Below are positions 54,055-61,978 of a stretch of DNA of 64,000 nt, piece by piece. The stretch covers positions 4,402,001 through 4,466,000 of the forward strand of contig NZ_CP075583.1 in NCBI RefSeq assembly GCF_023509035.1, read 5' to 3'. Origin of the DNA: Janthinobacterium lividum (lineage in GTDB: Bacteria; Pseudomonadota; Gammaproteobacteria; Burkholderiales; Burkholderiaceae_D). Position 1 is the stretch's first letter. The number at the start of each line of letters is the position of its first letter. Position numbers and translations under genes: made by a program. The notes under the pieces are model-generated. The model was given only the letters and a program-made list of their open reading frames with translations. It was not told the DNA's origin and did no database searches.

Positions 54055-57000
54055 CTAGCGCGGCTTGACTGTCGCGCCTTCCGTACCGGTCAACACGGCG
54101 TTGGCCCAGTTACCGCAGACCTGGGCCGGGTGGGCGCCGCGCGCGCCCAGGGTACGCAAACTGAGCTGGCTCAGGCCGCGCACGTCGATTTCGGGTTTGA
54201 CCACCCCGGGAGCCGTGACCAGGCCGCTGTCATACAGCAGCCGTTCACCGCTCCAGACCTGGAATTGCAAGCCGCCCGCGCTGCGGCAGCTATCGTCCAC
54301 GCCCAGGTCGGCGCGCAGCAGATTCCAGTTGCCCGCCAGCTGCAAGTCGATGCGGCTGGCCGGTCCCACGCCGAGGCCCTTGCGGAACCACAGCCCGTTC
54401 ATGCGCATCTCGGCCGCCTTGCCGGCTGGCCGGTCTCTCGCGATATTCTTCGGCAGCGCCAGGTCCGACAGATAGCGCTGCACCTCCTCGCCTTCGGCCA
54501 CGCGGTGCTCGAGCACGCGGAATTCGGACAGGGTAACGGGCGCCACGTCGGTCGCCAGCGCCGCGTCAAACGCGCGCGCCACCGGTCCCGCTTGCGCCGC
54601 TGTGACCATCGGGTCGGTGGACGCCGTACCATCGCCTTCCGGATTTTGCGTACTCATCACGCGGAAGCGCAGCAAGCGCCCGGCCGTGGCGGGGAAGTTG
54701 ATCGTCTGCTTGCCTTCCTGCAGCTTGAGGGTGCCCCGCTGCAGCGGCGCGCCCCACTCGCCATTGTTGTCGCCGATGTAGATTTCGTAGTCGCGCACCT
54801 GGCCGTGCTTCCAGTGCTGGTCGTTGCGCGGCGCCAGTTCGACGCCGTCCACCAGGCGCCGCTCCGTAAAGCCGATCACCCATTCGTGCGGACCGCTTTT
54901 CACGGACGGGCTGCGCACGGTGCGGAACCACGTCTCGGGCTTGCCGTCGAAGGCGTTTTCCAGCGGATAGCCGCTTTCTTCAAAGGGACGCGCCACCACC
55001 TGCATGGCGTCGGCCGGCAAGGCGCGGCCCGGCACGGGGGCTGCCGGGAAGTCGGCATCGATCCTCGCCACGGCCAGCGCGCCGGAGACCCGCAGAATCA
55101 AGGGCTGGCGGATCTCCTGCGCCGCCACTTTCACGTGCAGGGTGCCTTGCCGGTCTGCCGCGTCGAAATACCAGCCTTCGACCGCCTTGTCATAGGCGGC
55201 ACGCTCACCGGATGCAGCGATCAGGCGTTCGCCAGCGCGCACGGCGGCCGGTGCCTGGCCCGCCAGCATGCGCAGCGCATAGCCGCGGCGCGCTTCCTGG
55301 CCCTGGTACTTGCCATCGACGGCGCCGATATCGACCTGCACATCGCCGCCCGTTTGGCGCATGCGGATGACTTGCTGGCTGAAGGCGCCGCCCTGGTACT
55401 GGCGCGTGTTGCCATCGTCTTCATACAGGGTGTAATCCGAGTCGCCATGCGGATAGATATCCAGCGTGAGTTGATCCTTCGGCTTCTGGCCGTCGTACAG
55501 CATTTCCGGGTACATGGGCAGGATGGCGCCGGCGCGCACGAACACGGGCAGCTTGTCCAGGGTCACCTGCATATCCAGGTCGCGCCCTTTCGCGGCCGCC
55601 GTGGCCTGGCGGCCATCCCAGTAGTCGTACCACGTGCCTTGCGGCAGGTGGATGGCCTTGCGCCAGCCGCCGCTGACGGCCTGGCTGCGGTAGACGGGCG
55701 CCACCAGCACGTCGCGGCCCAGCAGGAATTGATATTTATAGGCTTCCGTGTAGGCGGCCGGGTCTTGCGGGTAATCCCACATCAGCCCCCGCACCAGCGG
55801 CGCGCCCGATTGCTCCGCTTCTCGCACGAGCGTACTCATATACGGCGTCAGTCGCATCTTGAGTTTCAAATAGCGGCGGTTGATGTCGCGGTACGGCGCA
55901 TCGAACCACCACGGGTGCTTGCGCTCGGCCGCGGCCCAGCCGGACATGCCCATCAGGACAGGCGTAAAACTCTTCCACTGCAAATCGCGCATATAGGTTT
56001 CCGGACTGCCGCCGAAGATGGCGTCCACGTCGCCTGATGCATACGCCTGGCCGGAAAGGCCCGAGCCGATCAGGGTCGGGATATGCCAGCGGATGTAGTC
56101 CCAGCTGGCGCTCTGGTCGCCCGTCCACGCCACGGCGTAGCGCTGGACGCCGGCCCAGCCCATCACCGTCCACAGGAAGGGGCGGCTGTCGGAGTTGTTC
56201 AGAATGCCGTCGTAGGCGGACTTGTTCGCGTCCATGGCGAACTGGTAGCCCTTGCCCGTCCACGCCACGTCCAGCTTTTGCACGCGGCTGCCCGCCTGGC
56301 CCACTTCCCAGGCGATCTTGTCGACGCCGTTTTCCGTCCACAGGCCAGTGCGGAAGCCATAGCCTGCCAGGCCTTTCACCGTTTCAGGCAAATTCGTGTA
56401 GCCGCAGCCATAGCCATCGTTGGGCAGGATCCAGCCACCCGGCATGTCGTGTTCGCGGTACTGGCGCGCCACGGTTTCCACCACGTCCGGCGTCTTGCCG
56501 GTCGGGCCATCGCTCCAGCCCTTCGGCACGGAGCCGGGCTTTTTCACATTGTCGCCATCGTTGTAGCAATCGGCGTCGCCATATTCCAGCGCCCAGCGGG
56601 GCAGCATGCGCGCGCGGCCTGTCAAGTCCGTGTAGCGGGCGACGACGTCGCGCAGGTCCTTGCCGACAAAGAAATACGCATCGAAGCGGCCTTCCGCGTG
56701 CTGCAGCGAGATCTGCTCCTTGTCGCGCAAGTCGTAGTTGCCATCGGCCCAGGTATTGCGCAGCATGCCCCAGCCCCGTGAACTCATCAGGAATGGCGCG
56801 GGGTTCGGGCGGTCGCCCTCTTCCCAGCCGCCCGAATACGACACGGGCACCTGCTTGCCCTTGAATTCGAAGCGGCCATTCTGCTGGCCGCCGCCAAAGT
56901 AACGCTCGCCCGGCAGGCTGGAAAGCACTTGCACGCCCTGCTTGTCGTCGAGCGACAGCGGCTGCACCTCGCGCCACAGCGGCACAGCATCGCCCTTGCG

Positions 57001-57405
57001 GTACAAGGTAAAGCGCAAGGGTTTGCGGTCGATGCGCAGGCTCAGGGCTTCGGTACTGATCAGGATATGGTCGGCCTGCTCGCTGAGTTCGTACGCCACT
57101 TGCGCGGCCGGCTGGCCCACGACGATGGGCGCGGCCTTGTCGCCCGGCCCCGTCAAACCGGCCTTGCCGCCCGCCTGGATACGCAACACGTCCGCCAGCG
57201 GCAGGCTGATACGCAGCTGCATGCCCGTATCGCTGCGCAGGTCCCAGCCCAGTGCCTCGCCCTTCGCCACGTCGGCAGCGTGCACGGCGGAGAGCGACTG
57301 CAAATTGCCGATAGTCGCGGCATGCAGGCCAGGCGCAGCCAGGGTGGCAAGGGCGGCGAGGACACAGGCGGCAAGGGCGCGGCGGGGAAGCGGGAGTGGT
57401 TTCAT
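54055..57405 (-). CDS. GH31 family glycosidase, candidate alpha-N-acetylgalactosaminidase
   Basis: A 1116-residue exported retaining glycosidase with a signal peptide (RRALAACVLAALATLAAPGLHA). An N-terminal beta domain (about 35-260) precedes the GH31 TIM barrel. The candidate nucleophile is Asp379 in KLDVAW, and the candidate acid/base is Asp430 in WTGDQSASWDYIRW. A C-terminal DUF5110-like domain follows (LPVFVRAGAILPMYPEM, YTLYEDDGNTRQYQGG). A discoidin (F5/8 type C) module (about 805-920, YPLENAFDGKPETWF) and a C-terminal NPCBM module (about 1020-1110) complete it. This layout and the KLDVAW context resemble the alpha-GalNAc-specific GH31 enzymes of gut bacteria rather than alpha-glucosidases, and the neighbouring aga genes support this. 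Specificity is inferred. Confidence 0.85.
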   Translation of the reverse strand: MKPLPLPRRALAACVLAALATLAAPGLHAATIGNLQSLSAVHAADVAKGEALGWDLRSDTGMQLRISLPLADVLRIQAGGKAGLTGPGDKAAPIVVGQPAAQVAYELSEQADHILISTEALSLRIDRKPLRFTLYRKGDAVPLWREVQPLSLDDKQGVQVLSSLPGERYFGGGQQNGRFEFKGKQVPVSYSGGWEEGDRPNPAPFLMSSRGWGMLRNTWADGNYDLRDKEQISLQHAEGRFDAYFFVGKDLRDVVARYTDLTGRARMLPRWALEYGDADCYNDGDNVKKPGSVPKGWSDGPTGKTPDVVETVARQYREHDMPGGWILPNDGYGCGYTNLPETVKGLAGYGFRTGLWTENGVDKIAWEVGQAGSRVQKLDVAWTGKGYQFAMDANKSAYDGILNNSDSRPFLWTVMGWAGVQRYAVAWTGDQSASWDYIRWHIPTLIGSGLSGQAYASGDVDAIFGGSPETYMRDLQWKSFTPVLMGMSGWAAAERKHPWWFDAPYRDINRRYLKLKMRLTPYMSTLVREAEQSGAPLVRGLMWDYPQDPAAYTEAYKYQFLLGRDVLVAPVYRSQAVSGGWRKAIHLPQGTWYDYWDGRQATAAAKGRDLDMQVTLDKLPVFVRAGAILPMYPEMLYDGQKPKDQLTLDIYPHGDSDYTLYEDDGNTRQYQGGAFSQQVIRMRQTGGDVQVDIGAVDGKYQGQEARRGYALRMLAGQAPAAVRAGERLIAASGERAAYDKAVEGWYFDAADRQGTLHVKVAAQEIRQPLILRVSGALAVARIDADFPAAPVPGRALPADAMQVVARPFEESGYPLENAFDGKPETWFRTVRSPSVKSGPHEWVIGFTERRLVDGVELAPRNDQHWKHGQVRDYEIYIGDNNGEWGAPLQRGTLKLQEGKQTINFPATAGRLLRFRVMSTQNPEGDGTASTDPMVTAAQAGPVARAFDAALATDVAPVTLSEFRVLEHRVAEGEEVQRYLSDLALPKNIARDRPAGKAAEMRMNGLWFRKGLGVGPASRIDLQLAGNWNLLRADLGVDDSCRSAGGLQFQVWSGERLLYDSGLVTAPGVVKPEIDVRGLSQLSLRTLGARGAHPAQVCGNWANAVLTGTEGATVKPR

Positions 57406-57439
57406 CAGGCGGCTTTCAGAAAATCAAAGTGATGGAAAT

Positions 57440-57468
57440 ACTTTAAGAAGAAAAATAAATATCGTCAA
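57440..57468 (-). promoter_or_regulatory. Sigma-70 promoter of the GH31-TonB operon
   Basis: Minus-strand TTGACG (57468-57463) and TAAAGT (57445-57440) with a 17-base spacer, about 35 bases before the GH31 ATG. The hexamers and spacing are the same as in the Oar receptor promoter. The adjoining ACTTTCTTTTGAT overlaps the -35 and is a likely repressor contact. Confidence 0.75.
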
Positions 57469-57669
57469 TCAAAAGAAAGTTTTACCACCAATTTATTAAT
57501 AAAATGCCCAAAATTGGCGCGGTTTTCTTACGTTTCACCAAAATGTCACAAAACATACTTTCGTTATCGTCGCATTTCAGCGACAAGCGGCAGCAGCACT
57601 GAGTTTCATGCGGCACCGCAACATGATTTGAACCCAATAAAACGACATTATTTCGCAAGACAGAAAAGA

Positions 57670-57705
57670 TTTTACTTTCGTTTTACTTTCGTATTTGACT
57701 TTTCG
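57670..57705 (+). repeat. Tandem TTTTACTTTCG operator repeats at agaS
   Basis: Two perfect tandem copies of TTTTACTTTCG (57670-57680 and 57681-57691) are followed by a degenerate third unit (TATTTGACTTTTCG, to 57705) that overlaps the agaS -35. The 11-base period places the copies on the same face of the DNA, as in operators of DeoR-family repressors. AgaR, encoded downstream, is the natural candidate. Confidence 0.7.
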
Positions 57706-57723
57706 AAATTTAGTATTTATGCT
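57695..57723 (+). promoter_or_regulatory. Sigma-70 promoter of the aga operon
   Basis: TTGACT (57695-57700) and TATGCT (57718-57723) with a 17-base spacer, 30 bases before the agaS ATG at 57753. The operator repeats run into the -35, so bound repressor would block RNA polymerase. Confidence 0.75.
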
Positions 57724-57752
57724 TTCTCCAACAAACACTTTACTGACACTCC

Positions 57753-58889
57753 ATGACTACCCTTCTTCAGCGCGACATTCAAACCTGGCGCGACATCGGC
57801 GGCCTGCACACGGCCGAGGAAATCGCCCACCAGCCAGCCATCTGGCGCGCGCTGGCCGGCATCTTGCGCAATGAGCACGCAAACCTGGCCGCCTTCCTGG
57901 GCGGCGCGCTGTCCGATCCCCGCCAACGCGTCATCCTGACGGGCGCCGGCAGCTCGGCCTATGTGGGCGAGATCGTCGTCGATACCTTGAATGCGGCCTG
58001 GCCTGCGCACATCCGCGCCATCGCCACCACCACCCTGCTGACGCACCATGAGCTGTACCTGGAAGCGGACGCGCCCACCCTGCTCGTCTCGTTTGCCCGC
58101 AGCGGCGACAGCCCGGAAAGCCTGGCCGCCGTGGAATTGCTGCGCAAGGTCGTGCCCGGCGCACGCTTCCTCAACATCACTTGCAACGCGGACGGCAAAC
58201 TGGCGCGCCAGGGCGCCAACGACAGCAATACCTATAACCTGCTGATGCCGGAAGGCAGCTGCGATCGCGGCTTCGCCATGACCAGCAGCTTTAGCAGCAT
58301 GCTGCTGGCGGCCCTGTCGGTGCTGGGCAAGGACACGGACCTGACCCGCCTGGAGACGCTGGCGCAACTGGGCGAACAAGCCTTGCGCGACTGGTCGGCG
58401 CCTGTGGCGGACCTGGGATCAACCCCCGTGCAGCGCGTCGTCTACCTGGGCAGCGGTCCGCTGGAAGCGCTGGCCAAGGAAGCGGCCCTGAAGATCCTGG
58501 AATTGACAGGTGGCCGCGTGATGGCGATGGCGAATACCCCGTTGGGTTTCCGCCACGGCCCGAAATCGGCCGTCACCACGGAGTCGCTGGTGATCCTGCT
58601 GCGCAGCAGCAAGCCATTGGCACGCCAGTACGAAAACGATCTATTAAAAGAACTGCAGCGCGACAGCGTGGCGCAGGCGTGCCTGACGGTGGGTATCGGC
58701 GGCGACCTGTCGGCCGACGCCCCGGCCTGGCCCGACGCCTGGTTGGCCCCGCTGTGGCTGCTGATGGCGCAGCAATATGCGCTGCACCAGTCCGCGCTGC
58801 TGCAACTGCGCCCCGACAATCCATTCGCCGGCGGCATCGTCAACCGTGTCGTGCAAGGCGTCACCATCTATGGCCATGACCAATTCTAA
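57753..58889 (+). CDS. agaS: Galactosamine-6-phosphate deaminase/isomerase AgaS
   Basis: A 378-residue sugar isomerase with two SIS domains. It converts D-galactosamine 6-phosphate to tagatose 6-phosphate and ammonia. The first SIS domain shows VILTGAGSSAYVGEIV and LLVSFARSGDSPESLAAVEL; the second shows VVYLGSGPLEALAKEAALKILELTGG and NTPLGFRHGPKSAV. The C-terminus NPFAGGIVNRVVQGVTIY is typical of AgaS. It is the first gene of the plus-strand aga operon. Its last 14 bases overlap the kinase gene. Confidence 0.94.
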   Translation: MTTLLQRDIQTWRDIGGLHTAEEIAHQPAIWRALAGILRNEHANLAAFLGGALSDPRQRVILTGAGSSAYVGEIVVDTLNAAWPAHIRAIATTTLLTHHELYLEADAPTLLVSFARSGDSPESLAAVELLRKVVPGARFLNITCNADGKLARQGANDSNTYNLLMPEGSCDRGFAMTSSFSSMLLAALSVLGKDTDLTRLETLAQLGEQALRDWSAPVADLGSTPVQRVVYLGSGPLEALAKEAALKILELTGGRVMAMANTPLGFRHGPKSAVTTESLVILLRSSKPLARQYENDLLKELQRDSVAQACLTVGIGGDLSADAPAWPDAWLAPLWLLMAQQYALHQSALLQLRPDNPFAGGIVNRVVQGVTIYGHDQF

Positions 58890-59829
58890 TCACACAGCCG
58901 GTTACCACGGCATCGACATCGGCGGCAGCAAGATGGAGCTGGTCGCCTTTGCCGACCACGACGGCGCGCTGACGGAAGTGTTCCGCGAACGGGTGGCCAC
59001 GCCGGGCGACGATTTTGCCGCCTTCGTGCAAGCCATCGTCGACCTGGTGGCGCGCGGCGACGCCGCCCTGGGCACGACGGCGCCTGTCGGCATCGGCTTG
59101 CCAGGCGTGATCGATAGCGCCAGCGGCCGGCAACTGAGCTCCAATGTACCGGCCCTGAACGGCCGCCTGGTGGCGCAAACCCTGCAGCAGGCCTTGCAGC
59201 GCCCTGTCGCCATCGGCAACGATTGCCAGTGTTTCGCCCTGTCGGAAGCACAAGGCGGCGCGGCCGACAATGCCGCCAGCATGTTCGGCGCCATTCTCGG
59301 CACGGGCGCCGGCGGCGGCTATTGCGTGGGCGGCCAGCTGCTGCGCGGCTTTAACGGCGTGGCCGGCGAATGGGGCCACTGGAGCCTGCCCGCCACCCTG
59401 CTGGCGCAGCATGGCCTGGCCGACTATCCCTGCCCATGCGGCAAGGCGGGCTGCCTGGAACGCTATGTTTCCGGCCCCGCCATGCGCAAAATCCACGCGC
59501 ATTTTGGCGGCGACGGCGCCGAGCCGTTGGCCATCGTGGCCCGCGCCAACATGGGTGACGCCGTGGCCCAGCGCACGGTGGCCGTGCACCTCGATGTGCT
59601 GGGCCACGCGCTGGCCGGTCTGGTACTGGCCTACGACCCGCACGTCATCGTGCTCGGCGGCGGCCTGTCCAAGCTGCCGCACCTGTACGACAAGCTGCCG
59701 GCCGCGGTTAAGCGCCACCTGTTCCCCGGCGTGCACGTGCCGCCCATTCTGCCGCCCCGCTTTGGCGACGCCGGTGGCGCGCGCGGCGCGGCCCTTTTGA
59801 TACGACAACATACAAAGGCGTCAACATGA
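58876..59829 (+). CDS. agaK: ROK family sugar kinase, probable GalNAc kinase
   Basis: A 317-residue ROK kinase. The phosphate-binding motif is GIDIGGSKMELVAF; the catalytic region is VAIGNDCQCFALSEA; the zinc motif is CPCGKAGCLERYVSG; the hydrophobic core is ILGTGAGGGYCV. In this locus it should phosphorylate GalNAc entering the cytoplasm to GalNAc 6-phosphate, which is needed because the transporter is an MFS porter rather than a PTS. ATG 58876 is chosen; ATG 58870 in the same frame is possible. It overlaps agaS and shares ATGA with kbaZ. Confidence 0.88.
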   Translation: MTNSNHTAGYHGIDIGGSKMELVAFADHDGALTEVFRERVATPGDDFAAFVQAIVDLVARGDAALGTTAPVGIGLPGVIDSASGRQLSSNVPALNGRLVAQTLQQALQRPVAIGNDCQCFALSEAQGGAADNAASMFGAILGTGAGGGYCVGGQLLRGFNGVAGEWGHWSLPATLLAQHGLADYPCPCGKAGCLERYVSGPAMRKIHAHFGGDGAEPLAIVARANMGDAVAQRTVAVHLDVLGHALAGLVLAYDPHVIVLGGGLSKLPHLYDKLPAAVKRHLFPGVHVPPILPPRFGDAGGARGAALLIRQHTKAST

Positions 59830-61172
59830 TGAAGCAAGCGGAAAACCCGACTTTTACCTTGTCCCCGATCCAGCAAGTGATCAAGGCGCACCGGCGCGGC
59901 GAGCGCGTGGGACTGTACGCCGTCTGCTGCAGCCACCCGAGCGTACTGCGCGCCGCCATGCGCGTGGCCAGCGAGTACGACACCGTGCTGCTGGTCGAGG
60001 CGACGTCGAACCAGGTCGACCAGTTCGGCGGCTACACGGGCATGACGCCGGTTGTTTTCCGCGATACCATGCTGGCACTGGCCCGCGAACAGGGTTTCCC
60101 CGCCAGCCGCCTGGTGCTGGGCGGCGACCATCTGGGCCCGAATGCCTGGCAGCACCTCGATGCGGCCACCGCCATGGACCACGCCGAGACCCTGATCGCC
60201 GCGTATGCGTCGGCCGGTTTCCATAAAATCCACCTCGATTGCAGCATGCGCTGCTTTGACGACCCCTTGCAACTCGACGATGAAACCGTGGCCGCCCGTT
60301 CGGCGCGCCTGTGCATCGTCGCCGAAGCGGCGGCGGCCGCCGCCGGCTTCGCGCCGCCCGTCTACGTGATCGGTACGGAAGTGCCGATTCCCGGCGGCGA
60401 AGCGTCCCTGGCGCAGGCCGGTGCCGTGACCAGCCCGCACGCCGCACGCCGCACCCTCGACGTGCACCGCCGCGCCTTCCTCGACAAGGAATTGCATGGC
60501 GCCTGGCGCCGGGTCATCGCCATGGTGGTGCAGCCGGGCGTCGATTTCGACCAGAGCAGCATCCAGCACTACGACGCGGATGCCGCCACCGAGCTGTCGG
60601 CCTTTGTCGCCGAGCAGCCGGGCCTCGTGTTCGAAGCCCATTCCACCGACTACCAGCGCGAGTCCGCCCTGCACGCCATGGTGCGCGACCATTTCGCCAT
60701 CCTGAAAGTGGGCCCGGCCGCCACCTTCGCCCTGCGCGAAGCGCTGTTCGCGTTGTGCCAGATCGAGGAAGAACTGCTGCCAGCGCACGCCACGTCGCAA
60801 CTGATGCAGGTGCTCGACGACGTGATGGTGGCCAAGCCAAAGAATTGGATCAAGCATTACCTGGGCACGCCGGACGAGCAGCGATTGATGCGCCGCTACG
60901 GCTTGAGCGACCGTTGCCGCTATTACTGGGGCGAGCCGGAAGTGGCGGCCGCCGTCGGCAAACTGCTGGCCAACCTGGACACCGTGGCGATACCGCTGCC
61001 GCTGTTGAGCCAGCATTTGCCGGAACAGTACCTGGCCGTGGTGCAGGGCAGCCTGCAAGCGCAGGCGCCAGCATTGATCGAACACAAGATCGGCAGCTTG
61101 CTGGCGCAATATGCGCGCGCCTGCAACCGCAATGCGGCAGTCCCCGCCATTGCCGAAGCGGCAATCTGTTAA
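59826..61172 (+). CDS. kbaZ: Tagatose-bisphosphate aldolase non-catalytic subunit KbaZ/GatZ
   Basis: A 448-residue protein of the GatZ/KbaZ family (AgaZ). Signatures are LLVEATSNQVDQFGGYTGMTP, LGGDHLGPNAWQ, FHKIHLDCSMRC, VYVIGTEVPIPGGE, VFEAHSTDYQ and HFAILKVGPAATFALREALFAL. It supports the class II aldolase KbaY in cleaving tagatose 1,6-bisphosphate, or, as argued for some members, acts in the preceding kinase step. The catalytic subunit and tagatose 6-phosphate kinase are not in the window and may lie to the right. It overlaps the kinase gene by four bases. Confidence 0.93.
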   Translation: MMKQAENPTFTLSPIQQVIKAHRRGERVGLYAVCCSHPSVLRAAMRVASEYDTVLLVEATSNQVDQFGGYTGMTPVVFRDTMLALAREQGFPASRLVLGGDHLGPNAWQHLDAATAMDHAETLIAAYASAGFHKIHLDCSMRCFDDPLQLDDETVAARSARLCIVAEAAAAAAGFAPPVYVIGTEVPIPGGEASLAQAGAVTSPHAARRTLDVHRRAFLDKELHGAWRRVIAMVVQPGVDFDQSSIQHYDADAATELSAFVAEQPGLVFEAHSTDYQRESALHAMVRDHFAILKVGPAATFALREALFALCQIEEELLPAHATSQLMQVLDDVMVAKPKNWIKHYLGTPDEQRLMRRYGLSDRCRYYWGEPEVAAAVGKLLANLDTVAIPLPLLSQHLPEQYLAVVQGSLQAQAPALIEHKIGSLLAQYARACNRNAAVPAIAEAAIC

Positions 61173-61199
61173 GCTCGGTATTTTCATTTTTTACTGAGC
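61173..61199 (+). repeat. Small hairpin between kbaZ and agaR
   Basis: GCTCGGT and ACTGAGC pair over seven bases (one G-T) around a T-rich loop in the 35-base gap. It could lower read-through into agaR, but it lacks a downstream T tract. Weak evidence. Confidence 0.3.
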
Positions 61200-61207
61200 C
61201 CGCCACC

Positions 61208-61975
61208 ATGCGAAATACCAGCCAACGCCGTGAATCCATCCTCCAAATGCTTGCCCAGCAGGGCTCGGTGCAAGTAACCGATTTGGTGGAAAAGCTCGGC
61301 GTGTCCGCGGTCACCATCCGCAGCGACTTGAATGCGCTGGAAGCGCAAGGCATGGCCACGCGCAGCCACGGCGGCGCGACCCTGACGCGCACGCCCCCGC
61401 CCGAGCACACGATACGCCAGAAGGACGCCATCAACCACGAGCAAAAGGAACGCATCGGCGCCTATGCGGCGCGGCTGGTGGAGCCGGGCGATAACATCAT
61501 CATCGACTCGGGCACCACCACCATCTCGCTGGCGCGCCATTTGCGCGACGCGACGGGCGTGACGGTGGCCACGAATGGCCTCAATATCGCGTGGGAACTG
61601 GCCGACGCACCCGGCGTGGACCTGATCCTGACGGGCGGTCTGCTGCGCAAGCAGTCGCTGTCGATCCAGGGCAGCCAGGCGGAAACCTGCTTGCAAGCCT
61701 ACAGCTTCGACAAGCTGTTTTTGGGCGTGGACGGCTTCGACCTGCAATTTGGCGTCACCACCCACCACGAAGCGGAAGCAAGCCTGAACCACAAGATGGT
61801 GGAACGGGCCAAGAAAATCATCGTCCTCACGGACGCCTCCAAGTTCGGCCGCGTCAGCCTGCACCGCATCGTGCAGCTGGACCGGGTCGATACCGTCATC
61901 ACCGATGCCAGCATCAGCCAGGAGTACCGCGAAGGGCTGCAAAAGCTGGGCATCGAACTTTTTATAGCGGAATAA
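61208..61975 (+). CDS. agaR: DeoR-family transcriptional repressor AgaR
   Basis: A 255-residue regulator from ATG 61208. The N-terminal DeoR-type HTH (about 6-60) reads RRESILQMLAQQGSVQVTDL and VSAVTIRSDLNALEAQG. The C-terminal sugar-phosphate sensor domain (about 75-230) has IIIDSGTTTISLARHL, VATNGLNIAWELA, LTGGLLRKQSLSIQG, DKLFLGVDGFD and HHEAEASLNHKMVERAK. It sits inside the aga operon, like AgaR in other Proteobacteria. The CTTTCG repeats before agaS, GH31 and the Oar receptor are its likely operators, and a galactosamine phosphate intermediate its likely inducer. Confidence 0.92.
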   Translation: MRNTSQRRESILQMLAQQGSVQVTDLVEKLGVSAVTIRSDLNALEAQGMATRSHGGATLTRTPPPEHTIRQKDAINHEQKERIGAYAARLVEPGDNIIIDSGTTTISLARHLRDATGVTVATNGLNIAWELADAPGVDLILTGGLLRKQSLSIQGSQAETCLQAYSFDKLFLGVDGFDLQFGVTTHHEAEASLNHKMVERAKKIIVLTDASKFGRVSLHRIVQLDRVDTVITDASISQEYREGLQKLGIELFIAE

Positions 61976-61978
61976 CAC

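Larger units (their letters stand above)
57406..57752. promoter_or_regulatory. Divergent control region GH31 / agaS
   Basis: This 347-base AT-rich gap lies between the two divergent GalNAc operons. It holds the minus-strand GH31 promoter (57440-57468), the plus-strand agaS promoter (57695-57723) and CTTTCG elements at 57558-57563, 57675-57680 and 57686-57691. The 14-mer ACTTTCGTTATCGT at 57557-57570 is identical to the one at 50785-50798. No gene is present. Confidence 0.65.

Noticed and set aside
57406..57752. Possible CRISPR-like or phage attachment repeats in the repeat-rich AT region.
   Set aside because: The repeats are short, tandem and placed on promoters, fitting repressor operators; there are no spacers, integrase or tRNA nearby.
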